A DNA stretch of 64,000 nt from DASWOJ01 sp964242415 (GTDB lineage: Bacteria > Pseudomonadota > Alphaproteobacteria > Acetobacterales > Acetobacteraceae). This document shows positions 16,314-25,073 of this stretch, in pieces. Numbering within the stretch: position 1 is the first letter of the stretch; each line of letters opens with the position of its first letter. The position numbers and the translations under genes are program-made. Where the stretch lies: positions 239,742-303,741 of the forward strand of contig CAXTAT010000003.1 of NCBI GenBank assembly GCA_964242415.1, given 5' to 3'. The notes under the pieces are model-generated. The model saw only the letters and a program-made list of their open reading frames with translations. It had not been told where the DNA came from and did no database searches.

Positions 16314-19310
16314 ATGCGGGGGTTCGTCGAATCGCTTGCCGAGCACGAGGCGCGCGGCTGGGCCTATGATGATGCCGCGCCGGGATGTCAGCTCAGCGTC
16401 ACCGCGCACCTCGATGGCGTGCCGGTCGCCTCCGCCGTGGCCGACCAGCCGCGCCCCGACCTGTTGCAGGCCGGCATCGGCACCGGGGACCACGGGTTCA
16501 CGCTGGACTTCCATCCGCCCCTGCCGCCTGCGGCACTGGCCCGGCTACAGATGCGGGCCGGCGCCGGGGCGATCCCGCTGGAAAGCCTGCACGGCAGCGG
16601 GCAGTCGCGGACCGACGACGCCTCCAACCCCGCCGTCCCGTTCGCCGATATGCAGGCGCGCCCGGTGTTCATCCTCGGACCCGCCCGGTCCGGCACCAGC
16701 GCCCTGGCGCTCGCGCTGCTGAAAAGCGGGTACTACGAGGGCCATGGCGAGGGCCACCTGCTGCCTCTCGCCAAGCAGTTGCTGACGACGGTGGACGCCT
16801 ACTACGACGCCTACCAGGCCGGTCATGAGGCGCGCGGCAGCTCCGACACCCGGCTGCGCGCCACCCACGGCGCGGCGTTCCAGCGCATGGTGCGGCGGGG
16901 CTTCGTCCAGCTTACCCAGGCCACCTACCCCTCGGGGCGCTGGATCGACAAGACGCCGACCGCCGAGATGGTCCGGGCGGCGCCGCTGATGCAGGAGATG
17001 TGGCCGCATGCCCGGTTCATCTTCCTCAAGCGCCGGGTCATCGAGAACATCCTGTCCCGCCGCCGCAAGTTCCCTGGGGACACGCTGGAGAACCACTATC
17101 TCGACTGGGTGGACGTGCTGTCCGCATGGCTGCAGGTGCGCAGCCGCCTTGGCCCGGCGGCGATGGAGGTGGACCAGCTCGATCTTGCCCAGGACGGCGG
17201 GGCTGTCGGGGTAGCCATCGCCCAGTTCCTGGACCTGCCGGAGGACGCCGCCGCGCGGTTCCGCATGGCGCTCGCCACCGACCGTCCGGAGCAGACGGGA
17301 ACGCTGGGCGCGGTGGGAACCCTGGACGGCCTCGGCCTGCCGCCCGACGACCGGCGCGGGCTGGTGGCGGCCTGCGCGCGGGTGATGGCCGCCTACGGCT
17401 ACAGCTACGGCGCGGGTTATCGCCACGGCGCCCGCGCCTTCGTGGACGCGCGTGGGTTGCTGATCGCCCAGGACGGAGCGGAGCCGCTGCTGGTGCGGAT
17501 TGGCGGCGCCCCGGCCGCCCTGGGTCCGGGCTGGTCGCCGCGGCTCGCCGTCACCGCCTTCGCGCCGTTCACCTTCCTCCTGCTGCAGCATACCGGCGGG
17601 CGGGAGGTGACCTGGATCCTGGACCGGGCGGGACAGCGGCTCGGCGGCGCGGTCGCAGACTTGCCGGAGGCCGGGCAGCAAGCATTGCTGCACCTGGTTC
17701 GCCCGGCCCTCCAGGCCAGCCTGCTGAACGTCCTGCAAGCCCCCGACCTCGCCGACGAGGCTGGCGACGTGATGCTGCTCAGCCCGGACCTGCGCGTGGA
17801 GCTGTTCCGCCTGTGCGGCGGCCTCCCGGCACCCTGCACGATGGGCGCCGAGGCGTGCGGGGACATCGCCCTGCCGGCGCCGGGCGGCCTTGTGCTGCCC
17901 CATGCGGCGGTGCGGGCCTGCTTGGCCGTCGATCTGCGGGGCCAGCTCCTCGATGCCTGCCGCAGCGGCACGATGACCTGGCCGTCGCCGGTGGACGGGT
18001 TCATGCTGCAGGAGGTGCGCGGCATGGTGCTGTCGCCGCTGCTGCAGGCGTGGCGCTGCGTGGACCGCCGGCACGGGCTGGTGTTCTTCGTCCTGGCCGG
18101 CAACTTCCAGCAGGAAACGTCCGGGATCTGGTTCCCCTCCGCCGGGGTCCTGGTCCTGCCGCCGCGCCGTGCGCTGTTCCACTTCGATGTCGATGGCGCG
18201 GCAGTGGCGAACCTGCTGGGCGAGCACGTCCTGACCCATGGCGCGCCGCTGCGCGGGTTCCTGGGCGGTCCCGTCGCCGGGTTCGCCCAATATACCTGGC
18301 CCAGCGCGTCCGCCCATATCGGCCACTACCTTTGGAACGAGCTGTCCGGGCTGGAATTCATGGTCGCGCACCTGCCGCCGGCGCGGTTGCCCCAAGTGTT
18401 CGACCTCGGTGGGGCCGGCGGTTCGGCGTTCTACGGCCCGCTGCGGCTGCTGTTCCCGGAGCTGGCCGGGCGGATCGTCCAGGACCATGCCAGCCTGTCC
18501 GGGATGCTCGGCGCCGCCTATGCGGAGGGCCTGCAGGTGGTGCGGTTCAGCGGCGGCTCCGTTTCGGCCGGATTGCGCCGGCGCATCGCAACCCTTGCGT
18601 CCCAAACGCCTGCCGCCGCCGAGGCGCGCCGCCTGGGTGCCGACAGCCGGGGCACCGATGGCCCCGTCGTCGTGTTCGGCCTGCGGGTCGAGAACCGCAC
18701 GCTGGTCGATCTCGCCGCCTTCTACATCGGCCTGGCCCGCGGCCTGTGCGAGCGGCTGGGGCCGCTCACGGTCATCATCGACGGCCACAACAGCCGCAGC
18801 CCGGCCGGCATGTTCAGCAGCTACCTGGAGCACCGCGCGGCCCGGCGCCCGGTCGATGTCGAGCACGAGATGGCCGACCGCATCCAGGCCGGGCTGCAGG
18901 GCCTGCCGGTGCGGATCGTCAACTGCGTGGGCACGGCCATGCTGGACAACCTGGCGTGGCTGCTGCGCGCCGACGCCTGCGTGGCGCCCTGGGGGGCGGG
19001 CCTGGCCAAGTATCGCTGGGCCTGCAACCTGCCGGCCCATGTGCTGGTGAGCAACTTCAACCGCAACAACAAGAACGACATCCACATCTACGGCGATGCC
19101 GCCTTCATGGACGCCCCGACGGAGGTGCAGTTCGCCGACGCCGCGGGCATCACCGACCGGCCCGACGCGGAGGTGCTGCTGCGGATGGACCCGTTCCACG
19201 CGGCGTACTTCATCAACTACGACGCGGCCGTCGAGCCTGCCATCGACGCCGTGACCGCCCTGATTATGCGGGCGCGCGCAATGCGGGCGCGGGGAAATAT
19301 AGCTCCGTGA
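16314..19310 (+). CDS. Multidomain sulfotransferase/glycosyltransferase
   Basis: About 998 residues with at least three parts. An N-terminal module (RGFVESLAEHEARGWAYDD ... ADQPRPDLLQAGIGTGDHGF, residues 2-75) is the small beta-rich domain often found on glycan enzymes. Residues about 115-380 are a sulfotransferase: the PAPS loop VFILGPARSGTSALAL and the 3'-phosphate motif KRRVIENILSRRRKFPG. The C-terminal half resembles DUF563/GT61-type transferases (HIGHYLWNELSG; CVAPWGAGLAKYRW). It probably sulfates and extends a surface polysaccharide. ATG 16254 is an alternative start. The 3' end overlaps the convergent GT4 gene by 47 bp. Confidence 0.75.
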   Translation: MRGFVESLAEHEARGWAYDDAAPGCQLSVTAHLDGVPVASAVADQPRPDLLQAGIGTGDHGFTLDFHPPLPPAALARLQMRAGAGAIPLESLHGSGQSRTDDASNPAVPFADMQARPVFILGPARSGTSALALALLKSGYYEGHGEGHLLPLAKQLLTTVDAYYDAYQAGHEARGSSDTRLRATHGAAFQRMVRRGFVQLTQATYPSGRWIDKTPTAEMVRAAPLMQEMWPHARFIFLKRRVIENILSRRRKFPGDTLENHYLDWVDVLSAWLQVRSRLGPAAMEVDQLDLAQDGGAVGVAIAQFLDLPEDAAARFRMALATDRPEQTGTLGAVGTLDGLGLPPDDRRGLVAACARVMAAYGYSYGAGYRHGARAFVDARGLLIAQDGAEPLLVRIGGAPAALGPGWSPRLAVTAFAPFTFLLLQHTGGREVTWILDRAGQRLGGAVADLPEAGQQALLHLVRPALQASLLNVLQAPDLADEAGDVMLLSPDLRVELFRLCGGLPAPCTMGAEACGDIALPAPGGLVLPHAAVRACLAVDLRGQLLDACRSGTMTWPSPVDGFMLQEVRGMVLSPLLQAWRCVDRRHGLVFFVLAGNFQQETSGIWFPSAGVLVLPPRRALFHFDVDGAAVANLLGEHVLTHGAPLRGFLGGPVAGFAQYTWPSASAHIGHYLWNELSGLEFMVAHLPPARLPQVFDLGGAGGSAFYGPLRLLFPELAGRIVQDHASLSGMLGAAYAEGLQVVRFSGGSVSAGLRRRIATLASQTPAAAEARRLGADSRGTDGPVVVFGLRVENRTLVDLAAFYIGLARGLCERLGPLTVIIDGHNSRSPAGMFSSYLEHRAARRPVDVEHEMADRIQAGLQGLPVRIVNCVGTAMLDNLAWLLRADACVAPWGAGLAKYRWACNLPAHVLVSNFNRNNKNDIHIYGDAAFMDAPTEVQFADAAGITDRPDAEVLLRMDPFHAAYFINYDAAVEPAIDAVTALIMRARAMRARGNIAP

Positions 19311-20556
19311 ACCCGTCCACCATCGCCGACCGGGCTGGCGGCCGCGGCACCCCGGCCGCCAGCCGCTCCCACAACCCGTCCTCCGTGCAGGCCCGGCGGA
19401 TCGTGCGGGCCAGGGCACGGGCGTCGCCGACCTGGAAGTGCAGCCCGGACACCTCGTCCTCGACGCGTTCCGCGGGGCCGCCGACGTTGGAGCAGATGAC
19501 GGGCTTGCCGAACATCCAGGCCTCGGAGATCACCAAGCCGAAGATTTCCCACCACATGCTGGGCACCACGCACCAGTCCACCCGTGCCATCCGGGCGGCC
19601 AACTCGTTCACGTGGTAGGAGCCGTTCAGGCTGACGATCCGCTCCTGCACCGGGCGTTCAGCCTCCTCGGCCAGGAACGCCTCGATTTCCTCGCGGACCG
19701 GTTGGCTCGCGTGCTGCAGGTTGTCGCCGTTGAGATCGACGGTGAATGCCGTGAAGCCCTCCGCCCGCAGCAGCCGCACGGCGCGCAGCAGGATCTGGAC
19801 GCCCTTGTTGTCCACGAACTGGCCGAAGAAGCCGAAGCGGGTTTTTGGCCCTGGCAGGGCGGGCTGGCGGCTGCCGTACTCCCGCTGGCCATTGGTGACC
19901 CAGTGCAGCCGCTCCGGCGCGATGCCCCACTGAACGTAGTGCTCCATCATGAAGCGGCTGGGGCAGGTGAAGGCGTCCACCCGGTCCAGGTGCGACCGGA
20001 ACCATAGCCGCCGGGTCAGGAAGCTCTCCGGCGGGTGGTTGGGCAGGCACTGGTGGCAGCGGACGCCGCTGGCCTGGGTGCACAGCGACCGGTCGGTGAG
20101 CCGCAGCATCTGGCCATCGGCCGCGCATATGCTCATGAACTCATGAAACGTGAAGACGATGCGCGCCTGCGGCAGCACGCGCCGCACCAGGGTCAGCACG
20201 TCGATGCCATAGGTGAAGAAGTGGTGGAAGTGGACCACATCCGGCGCGACCTCCTGCAGGAAGTCGATCAGCGCGTCCACTGCCCTGGGGGACGAGGTCT
20301 TGTGCCACCAGTAGTCGTAGTCCCGCATCAAGTACAGGAACTCGTCGGGCTTGCCGTCGAACCCGGTGATGACGGCGCCGCTTTTGAACAGGGCAGGGTA
20401 GCGGCCGTCGGTCGAAGCCAGCAGGGTCACGTCGCAGTCCCCGCTGGCCTTCAATCCCTCGAACAGCTCGTAGCAGACCTGCTGCGCGCCGCCGCGCATC
20501 AGCTCTGGATGGAACAGGCTGATCAGCAGGACCCTTGGGCGCGGCACCGGCGTCAA
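19264..20556 (-). CDS. Glycosyltransferase family 4
   Basis: A 430-residue GT-B enzyme. The N-terminal donor-independent half has LLISLFHPELMRGGAQQVCYELFEGL; the C-terminal half has FGFFGQFVDNKGVQILLRAV and the conserved acidic motif in VVPSMWWEIFGLVISEAWMFGKPVICSNVGGPAE, the E-x7-E of GT4. It transfers a sugar from a nucleotide donor to a growing glycan at the inner face of the membrane; donor unknown. A cluster of Cys (SLCTQASGVRCHQCLPNHP) in the linker is seen in related family members. It overlaps the upstream GT2 gene by 4 bp and the convergent gene at its 3' end by 47 bp. Confidence 0.88.
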   Translation of the reverse strand: MTPVPRPRVLLISLFHPELMRGGAQQVCYELFEGLKASGDCDVTLLASTDGRYPALFKSGAVITGFDGKPDEFLYLMRDYDYWWHKTSSPRAVDALIDFLQEVAPDVVHFHHFFTYGIDVLTLVRRVLPQARIVFTFHEFMSICAADGQMLRLTDRSLCTQASGVRCHQCLPNHPPESFLTRRLWFRSHLDRVDAFTCPSRFMMEHYVQWGIAPERLHWVTNGQREYGSRQPALPGPKTRFGFFGQFVDNKGVQILLRAVRLLRAEGFTAFTVDLNGDNLQHASQPVREEIEAFLAEEAERPVQERIVSLNGSYHVNELAARMARVDWCVVPSMWWEIFGLVISEAWMFGKPVICSNVGGPAERVEDEVSGLHFQVGDARALARTIRRACTEDGLWERLAAGVPRPPARSAMVDGFTELYFPAPALRAPA

Positions 20557-22274
20557 GGGCTGTCACAGCGGCGAGGGCGCCTGGTCCGGACGGCACGCGC
20601 CAGCTTCTCGGCGAACAGCGGATGCGACGGCGTGCGCCCGGTCAGCGACGCCTCGATAAGCCCGCCCCAGCGCCGGGTGAACAGCCAGCGGTTGACCAGC
20701 GAACCGCCCTCATGCAGGGGCCGCCGGGTCGATCCCTTGCCTTCGAGGTGCCACAGCGGCAAATCGTGCAGCCAGGTGGGCGCGCCGGCCTGCAGGCTTT
20801 TCATCGCGAGGTCAGCGTCCTCGTAATGGCCGAACACGTAGTCCTCGGTGAAGCCGCCCAGCGACTCGAACCAGCCGCGGTCGGTGGAGATGAATGCGCC
20901 GGTGACGGCCGGCACCGGCCGCGGGCGGGTGTACGTGGTGGACCAGGCCGGCGCGCCCTTGCCCAGGTGCTCCACCCGGATCAGCCCGGCGGCGGTGACC
21001 CCCTCTGGCCGCACCGACAGGCCCTGATCGACCTCGAAGCACATGCCGCCGTGCATCAACGACCCGTCGTCGTAGAACAGCGGCACGCCGAACAGGGCCG
21101 TCTCGTCCCGCGGGGCGCCGGCCAGGATCGCCGCGTGCCGGACGGCCCAGCCGTCGTCGCGCGGGAACACATCCGGGTTCATGAACACCAGCCGGTCGCT
21201 GCGGGCGTGGCAGGCGGCAGCGTTGTTGGCCGCGCTGAACCCGGCATTGCCCGGCAGCGTCACCACCGTCACGCTCAGCCCATGGATGCGCTCGGCGATG
21301 CGGGCCTCGCGTTGCAGGGCCTCGGCCAGCTCCGGGCTGTTCAGGACATAGACGAACTCCACGTCCGCCGCGGCGGCGCCGGCGGCGAACAGGGCCTGCT
21401 GCACGAAGAAGAACTCGACCTTGCCAAACAGGCAGGTGATGAACGAGGCGGCAAAGCGCGTCCGGACGGGGCCGAACCGCTCCACATGCGCCGCCTGTGC
21501 GATGGCGGACGAGACGCTCCGGTTCAGGCTCACCACCGCCGTGCCGGCCCCGGTGTCGAGCTGCCGGAACGCTTCCATTGCCGGGTGGCCGAAATAGGTG
21601 ACGCCGGCGAAATGATTGAGCACCATCTCCCGCAGGGCCTCGTCCGACACCAGGCGTGGTTTCAGCGCGGCCTCGACGATCCGCCCGTCCGCCATCCGCG
21701 CACGCAGGACCATGGGTCCCTGCCCGCCGCCGACATGGCCGCTGCGGACGCGCCCATCGAAGCAGCCGAGCTTGTGGACGACCCAGAAGCCGAACAGGTG
21801 GCCGGAGCCATGCACTGCGGCCTCCGCATCCTCGCGCCGGCATCGTGCGATGCCGCGGGTATTCCAGCCTTCCTCGTCCTGGACAACCGATATGCTGAGC
21901 AGCGGGCTGGTGCGGTCGTCGCACCAGCCGACGATGAACACGGTACCGTTGGCGGACATGGCCGACGCGTCGATGTTGAACGGCAGGGCGCTGCAGCCTG
22001 CCTGTTCGGCCATGCCGCCGGACAGCGCGCGGCGATAGAGCGGCGATTGCAGCAGGTGGCGCGACTGGCCGGCGCCTGTGAAGTGGTCAAACGCTGAGTC
22101 GGCTTCCCCGGCCTGAACGGCTGCCGCCGCATCCGGGTAGGCCGAGAGGTAGGCGAGCTCCCCGAACTCCACGATGCCGCCGGCGTGCGCTGGGCCACCC
22201 CGCAGCGGGACGGCCTGGTCGCCGTCGAAGACCAGGCCTTCGAAGGCGTCGGCCGGCAAGGGGGCTTCGGGCAT
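20553..22274 (-). CDS. Glycosyltransferase family 2 with N-terminal accessory modules
   Basis: 573 residues. Residues about 35-75 contain a degenerate YPDV-type module (LAYLSAYPDAAAAVQAG ... FDHFTGAGQS), followed by a beta-rich region (FIVGWCDDRTSPLLSISVV) common on surface-glycan transferases. The GT-A domain starts near residue 310 (VEFVYVLNSPELAEAL), with LPGNAGFSAANNAAA and the metal-binding DxD-like MNPDVFP, then FISTDRGWFESLGGFTEDYVFGHYEDADLAMK, typical of rhamnosyl/galactosyl GT2 enzymes. Overlaps the GT4 gene by 4 bp and follows the module protein by 4 bp, forming a three-gene operon. Confidence 0.87.
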   Translation of the reverse strand: MPEAPLPADAFEGLVFDGDQAVPLRGGPAHAGGIVEFGELAYLSAYPDAAAAVQAGEADSAFDHFTGAGQSRHLLQSPLYRRALSGGMAEQAGCSALPFNIDASAMSANGTVFIVGWCDDRTSPLLSISVVQDEEGWNTRGIARCRREDAEAAVHGSGHLFGFWVVHKLGCFDGRVRSGHVGGGQGPMVLRARMADGRIVEAALKPRLVSDEALREMVLNHFAGVTYFGHPAMEAFRQLDTGAGTAVVSLNRSVSSAIAQAAHVERFGPVRTRFAASFITCLFGKVEFFFVQQALFAAGAAAADVEFVYVLNSPELAEALQREARIAERIHGLSVTVVTLPGNAGFSAANNAAACHARSDRLVFMNPDVFPRDDGWAVRHAAILAGAPRDETALFGVPLFYDDGSLMHGGMCFEVDQGLSVRPEGVTAAGLIRVEHLGKGAPAWSTTYTRPRPVPAVTGAFISTDRGWFESLGGFTEDYVFGHYEDADLAMKSLQAGAPTWLHDLPLWHLEGKGSTRRPLHEGGSLVNRWLFTRRWGGLIEASLTGRTPSHPLFAEKLARAVRTRRPRRCDSP

Positions 22275-22278
22275 GGCG

Positions 22279-22758
22279 TTAAGCCGACCTGGCGGTGGCC
22301 GGGCGGGGCTGCACCCGGAGCGGGATCAACGTGGCCGACGTTTTGTCGTCGCGCTTGCGCAGTGCAAAGCCGGCGTAAGGGTGGCGGCCCTCACCGTAGC
22401 CGATCGCCTCGAAATGCTCCTGCGCCGACCCGAAGACCTGCTTGGCGACGGCCGCCTGCACATCTGCATACTGGGCGACATACCAAGCCTCATCGACATC
22501 GATCCGGTAGGGGATACGGTGCTCAAAATATCCGGACTCGCAGTAGTGCTGGCGCGCGTCGGCGACCATGTCGCCGCCGATGGCGGCGGCCACGTCCGGG
22601 TATCGGTGCAGGTACCAGTCCTGGTCCAGGTCGATCTGGGCGATCTTCGAAAAAAACGAGGCGATCCAATAGGCTTTTTCCACTGCGACGTAATTCGATT
22701 TGCTGGACGGGATAATGATTTTGAGGTTGAGCAGTGCGGCATAGGTTTCAAAGGGCAT
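22279..22758 (-). CDS. Stand-alone YPDV-module protein (159 aa)
   Basis: No catalytic domain is visible. The protein carries two copies of the short module seen at the ends of bacterial surface-glycan transferases: LDQDWYLHRYPDVAAAIGGD ... HYCESGYFEHRIPY (about residues 44-86), and VDEAWYVAQYADVQAAV ... HFEAIGYGEGRHPY (about 87-130). The likely role is binding or positioning glycan or partner enzymes; this is inference. AAGGA lies about 11 bases before the ATG. It is the first gene of the operon with the GT2 and GT4 genes, and its upstream region is unusually AT-rich. Confidence 0.7.
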   Translation of the reverse strand: MPFETYAALLNLKIIIPSSKSNYVAVEKAYWIASFFSKIAQIDLDQDWYLHRYPDVAAAIGGDMVADARQHYCESGYFEHRIPYRIDVDEAWYVAQYADVQAAVAKQVFGSAQEHFEAIGYGEGRHPYAGFALRKRDDKTSATLIPLRVQPRPATARSA

Positions 22759-23101
22759 CGAATGTTATCCTTTGTTAGCTTCTCGTGGGCATCGTTAGCC
22801 TTGAATACAATGCTAATGTAAACCTATACATGATACCAGAGAATATTGCAGGTAGATAACGTCATGGCCGATGCACGCCCGCCGGGTGCTGGACAGTGCA
22901 GGGATGCCGAGTGAGACTGCCGCCTCATAGGGGCAGGAGCCGCCATGCGAGGCAGATGACCGCGGGCCGGGACTGCTTGGAGAACGGGATGGAACACACC
23001 GCTCGCGGCGCGCGCCGACCGTCCGCGGCGCGGCGGCCCGGTTGCGGAGACCTGCGCCCCGGCGCAACGGCATGTTGGGCGGCGTTGGAGCTGGCGCCCC
23101 G
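22759..23101. other. 343-bp divergent intergenic region, AT-rich on its left
   Basis: Bases about 22759-22870 are clearly more AT-rich than the rest of the window (for example ttgaatacaatgctaatgtaaacc) and probably hold the promoter of the minus-strand glycan operon. I cannot pick a convincing -35/-10 pair. The right part is GC-rich with no recognisable gene. Confidence 0.4.
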
Positions 23102-23764
23102 ATGACGTGGCCTGGCATCAGGCGGGCCGGCCGCTATATCCTGGCCATGTCGCTGCTCTCCGCCATCGCCGTCACGGCGTGCTCCGTCGTCGGCATCCGC
23201 ACCGGGACCGAGGAGCCGCGCTTCCGCGTGGTGGAGCGCATCGGTGAGGCCGAGGTGCGCGAGTATGCCGCCCAGCTGGCGGCGGAAACCGTCGTGCCCG
23301 GGTCGGCGGAGTCGGCGCGTGGCGAAGGGTTTCGCCGGTTGGCGGGCTATATCTTTGGCGGCAACGCCGGGGACGCGCGCATCGCGATGACGGCGCCGGT
23401 GGCGCAGTCCGCCGCCGGGCAGAAAATTGCCATGACGGTGCCGGTGACGCAGGCCCAAAGCGCCGAGGGTTGGGTCATCCAGTTCTATCTGCCGGCCGAG
23501 CTGCGGGACCCGCCGGCCCCGCGGGATGGCCGGGTCCGCATCGTGCAGGTCCCCGCAGACAAGGTGGCCGTGCTGCGCTTCTCCGGCATCGCCACCGACA
23601 GCGCGGTTGCGGCGCAGCGCGCGCGGCTGCTGGGCTTGCTGGGCGGCAGCGAGTGGGCGCCGTCCGGGCCGGCGATGACCTGGTTCTACGATCCGCCCTG
23701 GACCCTGCCGCCGCTGCGGCGCAACGAGGTTGTTGTTCCGGTCATGAAGCGGCCATCCCCCTGA
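23102..23764 (+). CDS. SOUL-family heme-binding lipoprotein
   Basis: A 220-residue protein with a hydrophobic N-terminus ending in VTAC, a plausible lipobox, and a SOUL domain: RFRVVERIGEAEVREYAAQLAAET, GEGFRRLAGYIFGGNAGDARIAMTAPV, KIAMTVPVTQ and the C-terminal FYDPPWTLPPLRRNEVVVPV. SOUL proteins bind heme or related tetrapyrroles, or act in membrane permeabilisation in eukaryotes; bacterial roles are unclear. The start at 23102 leaves a full signal sequence; ATG 23147 is a shorter alternative, and the frame from 23042 has no better ribosome site. Confidence 0.85.
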   Translation: MTWPGIRRAGRYILAMSLLSAIAVTACSVVGIRTGTEEPRFRVVERIGEAEVREYAAQLAAETVVPGSAESARGEGFRRLAGYIFGGNAGDARIAMTAPVAQSAAGQKIAMTVPVTQAQSAEGWVIQFYLPAELRDPPAPRDGRVRIVQVPADKVAVLRFSGIATDSAVAAQRARLLGLLGGSEWAPSGPAMTWFYDPPWTLPPLRRNEVVVPVMKRPSP

Positions 23765-23858
23765 TCCTGCCCTGCCGTCTCGGGAGCACCCTGTGGCTGC
23801 AAAGGCTCGCCCCGCACAGGGTGGAACCGTGCGGCACGTCGAGCAAGGATGACGTTTG

Positions 23859-25043
23859 ATGGATGCAAGCCACGAGATCATGCTCGTCGCGGGCCTGCTG
23901 TGCCTGCTTGCCATAATCGCCGGGCTGCTCTCCGCCCGGATCGGCACGCCGCTGCTGCTGGTGTTCATCGGCATTGGGATGCTTGCGGGGGAAGATGGGC
24001 CGGGCGGCATCCCGTTCGACGATTTCGGGGCGGCCTACCTGATCGGCAGCCTGGCGCTGGCGGCCATCCTGTTCGAGGGTGGGCTGAACACCGAACGCAG
24101 CATGATCCGCCAGGCGCTGTGGCCGTCGGCCGCGCTTGCCACCGTTGGCGTTGCGATCAGCGCCGGGGTGGTCGGCGCGGCGGCCAGGCTGCTGTTCGGG
24201 CGCTCCTGGCCCGAGGCGCTCCTGCTTGGCGCGGCCACCGCGCCGACCGACGCGGCGGCCGTCTCCGTCCTGCTCCGCATGTCGCGGGTGGCGGTGCCGT
24301 CGCGGGTGGTGGCGGCGCTGGAGGTGGAGTCGGGGTTGAACGACCCGATGAGCGTGTTCCTGACGGTCGGCCTGGTCGAGGTGCTGACCACGCCGGGGGG
24401 GCTTGACGCCGGCAGGGCGGCGATCCTGTTCCTGGAGGAGATGGGCGGCGGCGCGGTCATCGGCATCGCCAGCGGCTATGCCCTGCTATGGCTGTTCCGG
24501 CGGCTGGCGGTCGAGCGGTCGGTGTTCCCCGTCCTCGCGGTCGGCGGCGCGCTGGCGGTGTTCGGCGGCGCGCAGGTGCTGGGCGCCAGCGGCTTCCTGG
24601 CGGTCTACCTGGCCGGCGTCGTCGTCGGCGCCCATGAGCATCCGGCCCGGCAGCCCGTGACCCGCTTCTTCGGGGCGCTGGGCTGGCTGGCGCAGATCGC
24701 GCTGTTCCTCATGCTGGGCCTGCTGGTCACGCCGCACGAACTGGGGCCGACCCTCCTGCCGGCCCTGGTGATGTCGGCCGTGCTGATCCTGGTTGCCCGG
24801 CCGGCAGCGGTCCTGGCCTGCCTGCTGCCGTTCCGCTGGCCCTTGCGGGAAGCTGCGTTCGTGGCGTGGGCGGGATTGCGCGGCGCGGTGCCGATCTATC
24901 TGACCATCGTCCCGCTGCTCCGCGGCGTGCCGGCCGGGCGTCCGCTGTTCAACATCGTGTTCGTAGTGGTGATCGCCTCCGTCGCCGTCCAGGGATGGAC
25001 CGCCGCACCGGTGGCACGGCTGCTCAGGCTGAAGGCGGGTTGA
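23859..25043 (+). CDS. Cation/H+ antiporter, CPA1/NhaP type
   Basis: 394 residues of nearly continuous hydrophobic helices (about 11-12 spans). Family motifs include AAILFEGGLNTE, the ATAPTDAAAVSVLL stretch and LEVESGLNDPMSVFL with the membrane acidic residues needed for ion exchange, and WAGLRGAVPIYL. This is the NhaP2/CvrA-like branch of K+(Na+)/H+ antiporters; compared with full-length NhaP2 (about 570 residues) it lacks the cytoplasmic TrkA_C-type tail. AAGGA lies 9 bases before the ATG. Located in the cytoplasmic membrane; probably involved in pH or K+ homeostasis. Confidence 0.88.
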   Translation: MDASHEIMLVAGLLCLLAIIAGLLSARIGTPLLLVFIGIGMLAGEDGPGGIPFDDFGAAYLIGSLALAAILFEGGLNTERSMIRQALWPSAALATVGVAISAGVVGAAARLLFGRSWPEALLLGAATAPTDAAAVSVLLRMSRVAVPSRVVAALEVESGLNDPMSVFLTVGLVEVLTTPGGLDAGRAAILFLEEMGGGAVIGIASGYALLWLFRRLAVERSVFPVLAVGGALAVFGGAQVLGASGFLAVYLAGVVVGAHEHPARQPVTRFFGALGWLAQIALFLMLGLLVTPHELGPTLLPALVMSAVLILVARPAAVLACLLPFRWPLREAAFVAWAGLRGAVPIYLTIVPLLRGVPAGRPLFNIVFVVVIASVAVQGWTAAPVARLLRLKAG

Positions 25044-25073
25044 CGGGTCCGGATGATCCCTGCCGGGCAGCGG

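Noticed and set aside
16545..19418. 957-codon minus-strand frame opposite the sulfotransferase
   Set aside because: It is a GC-rich antisense shadow with His/Gln/Arg-heavy composition; the plus strand shows real domain motifs.
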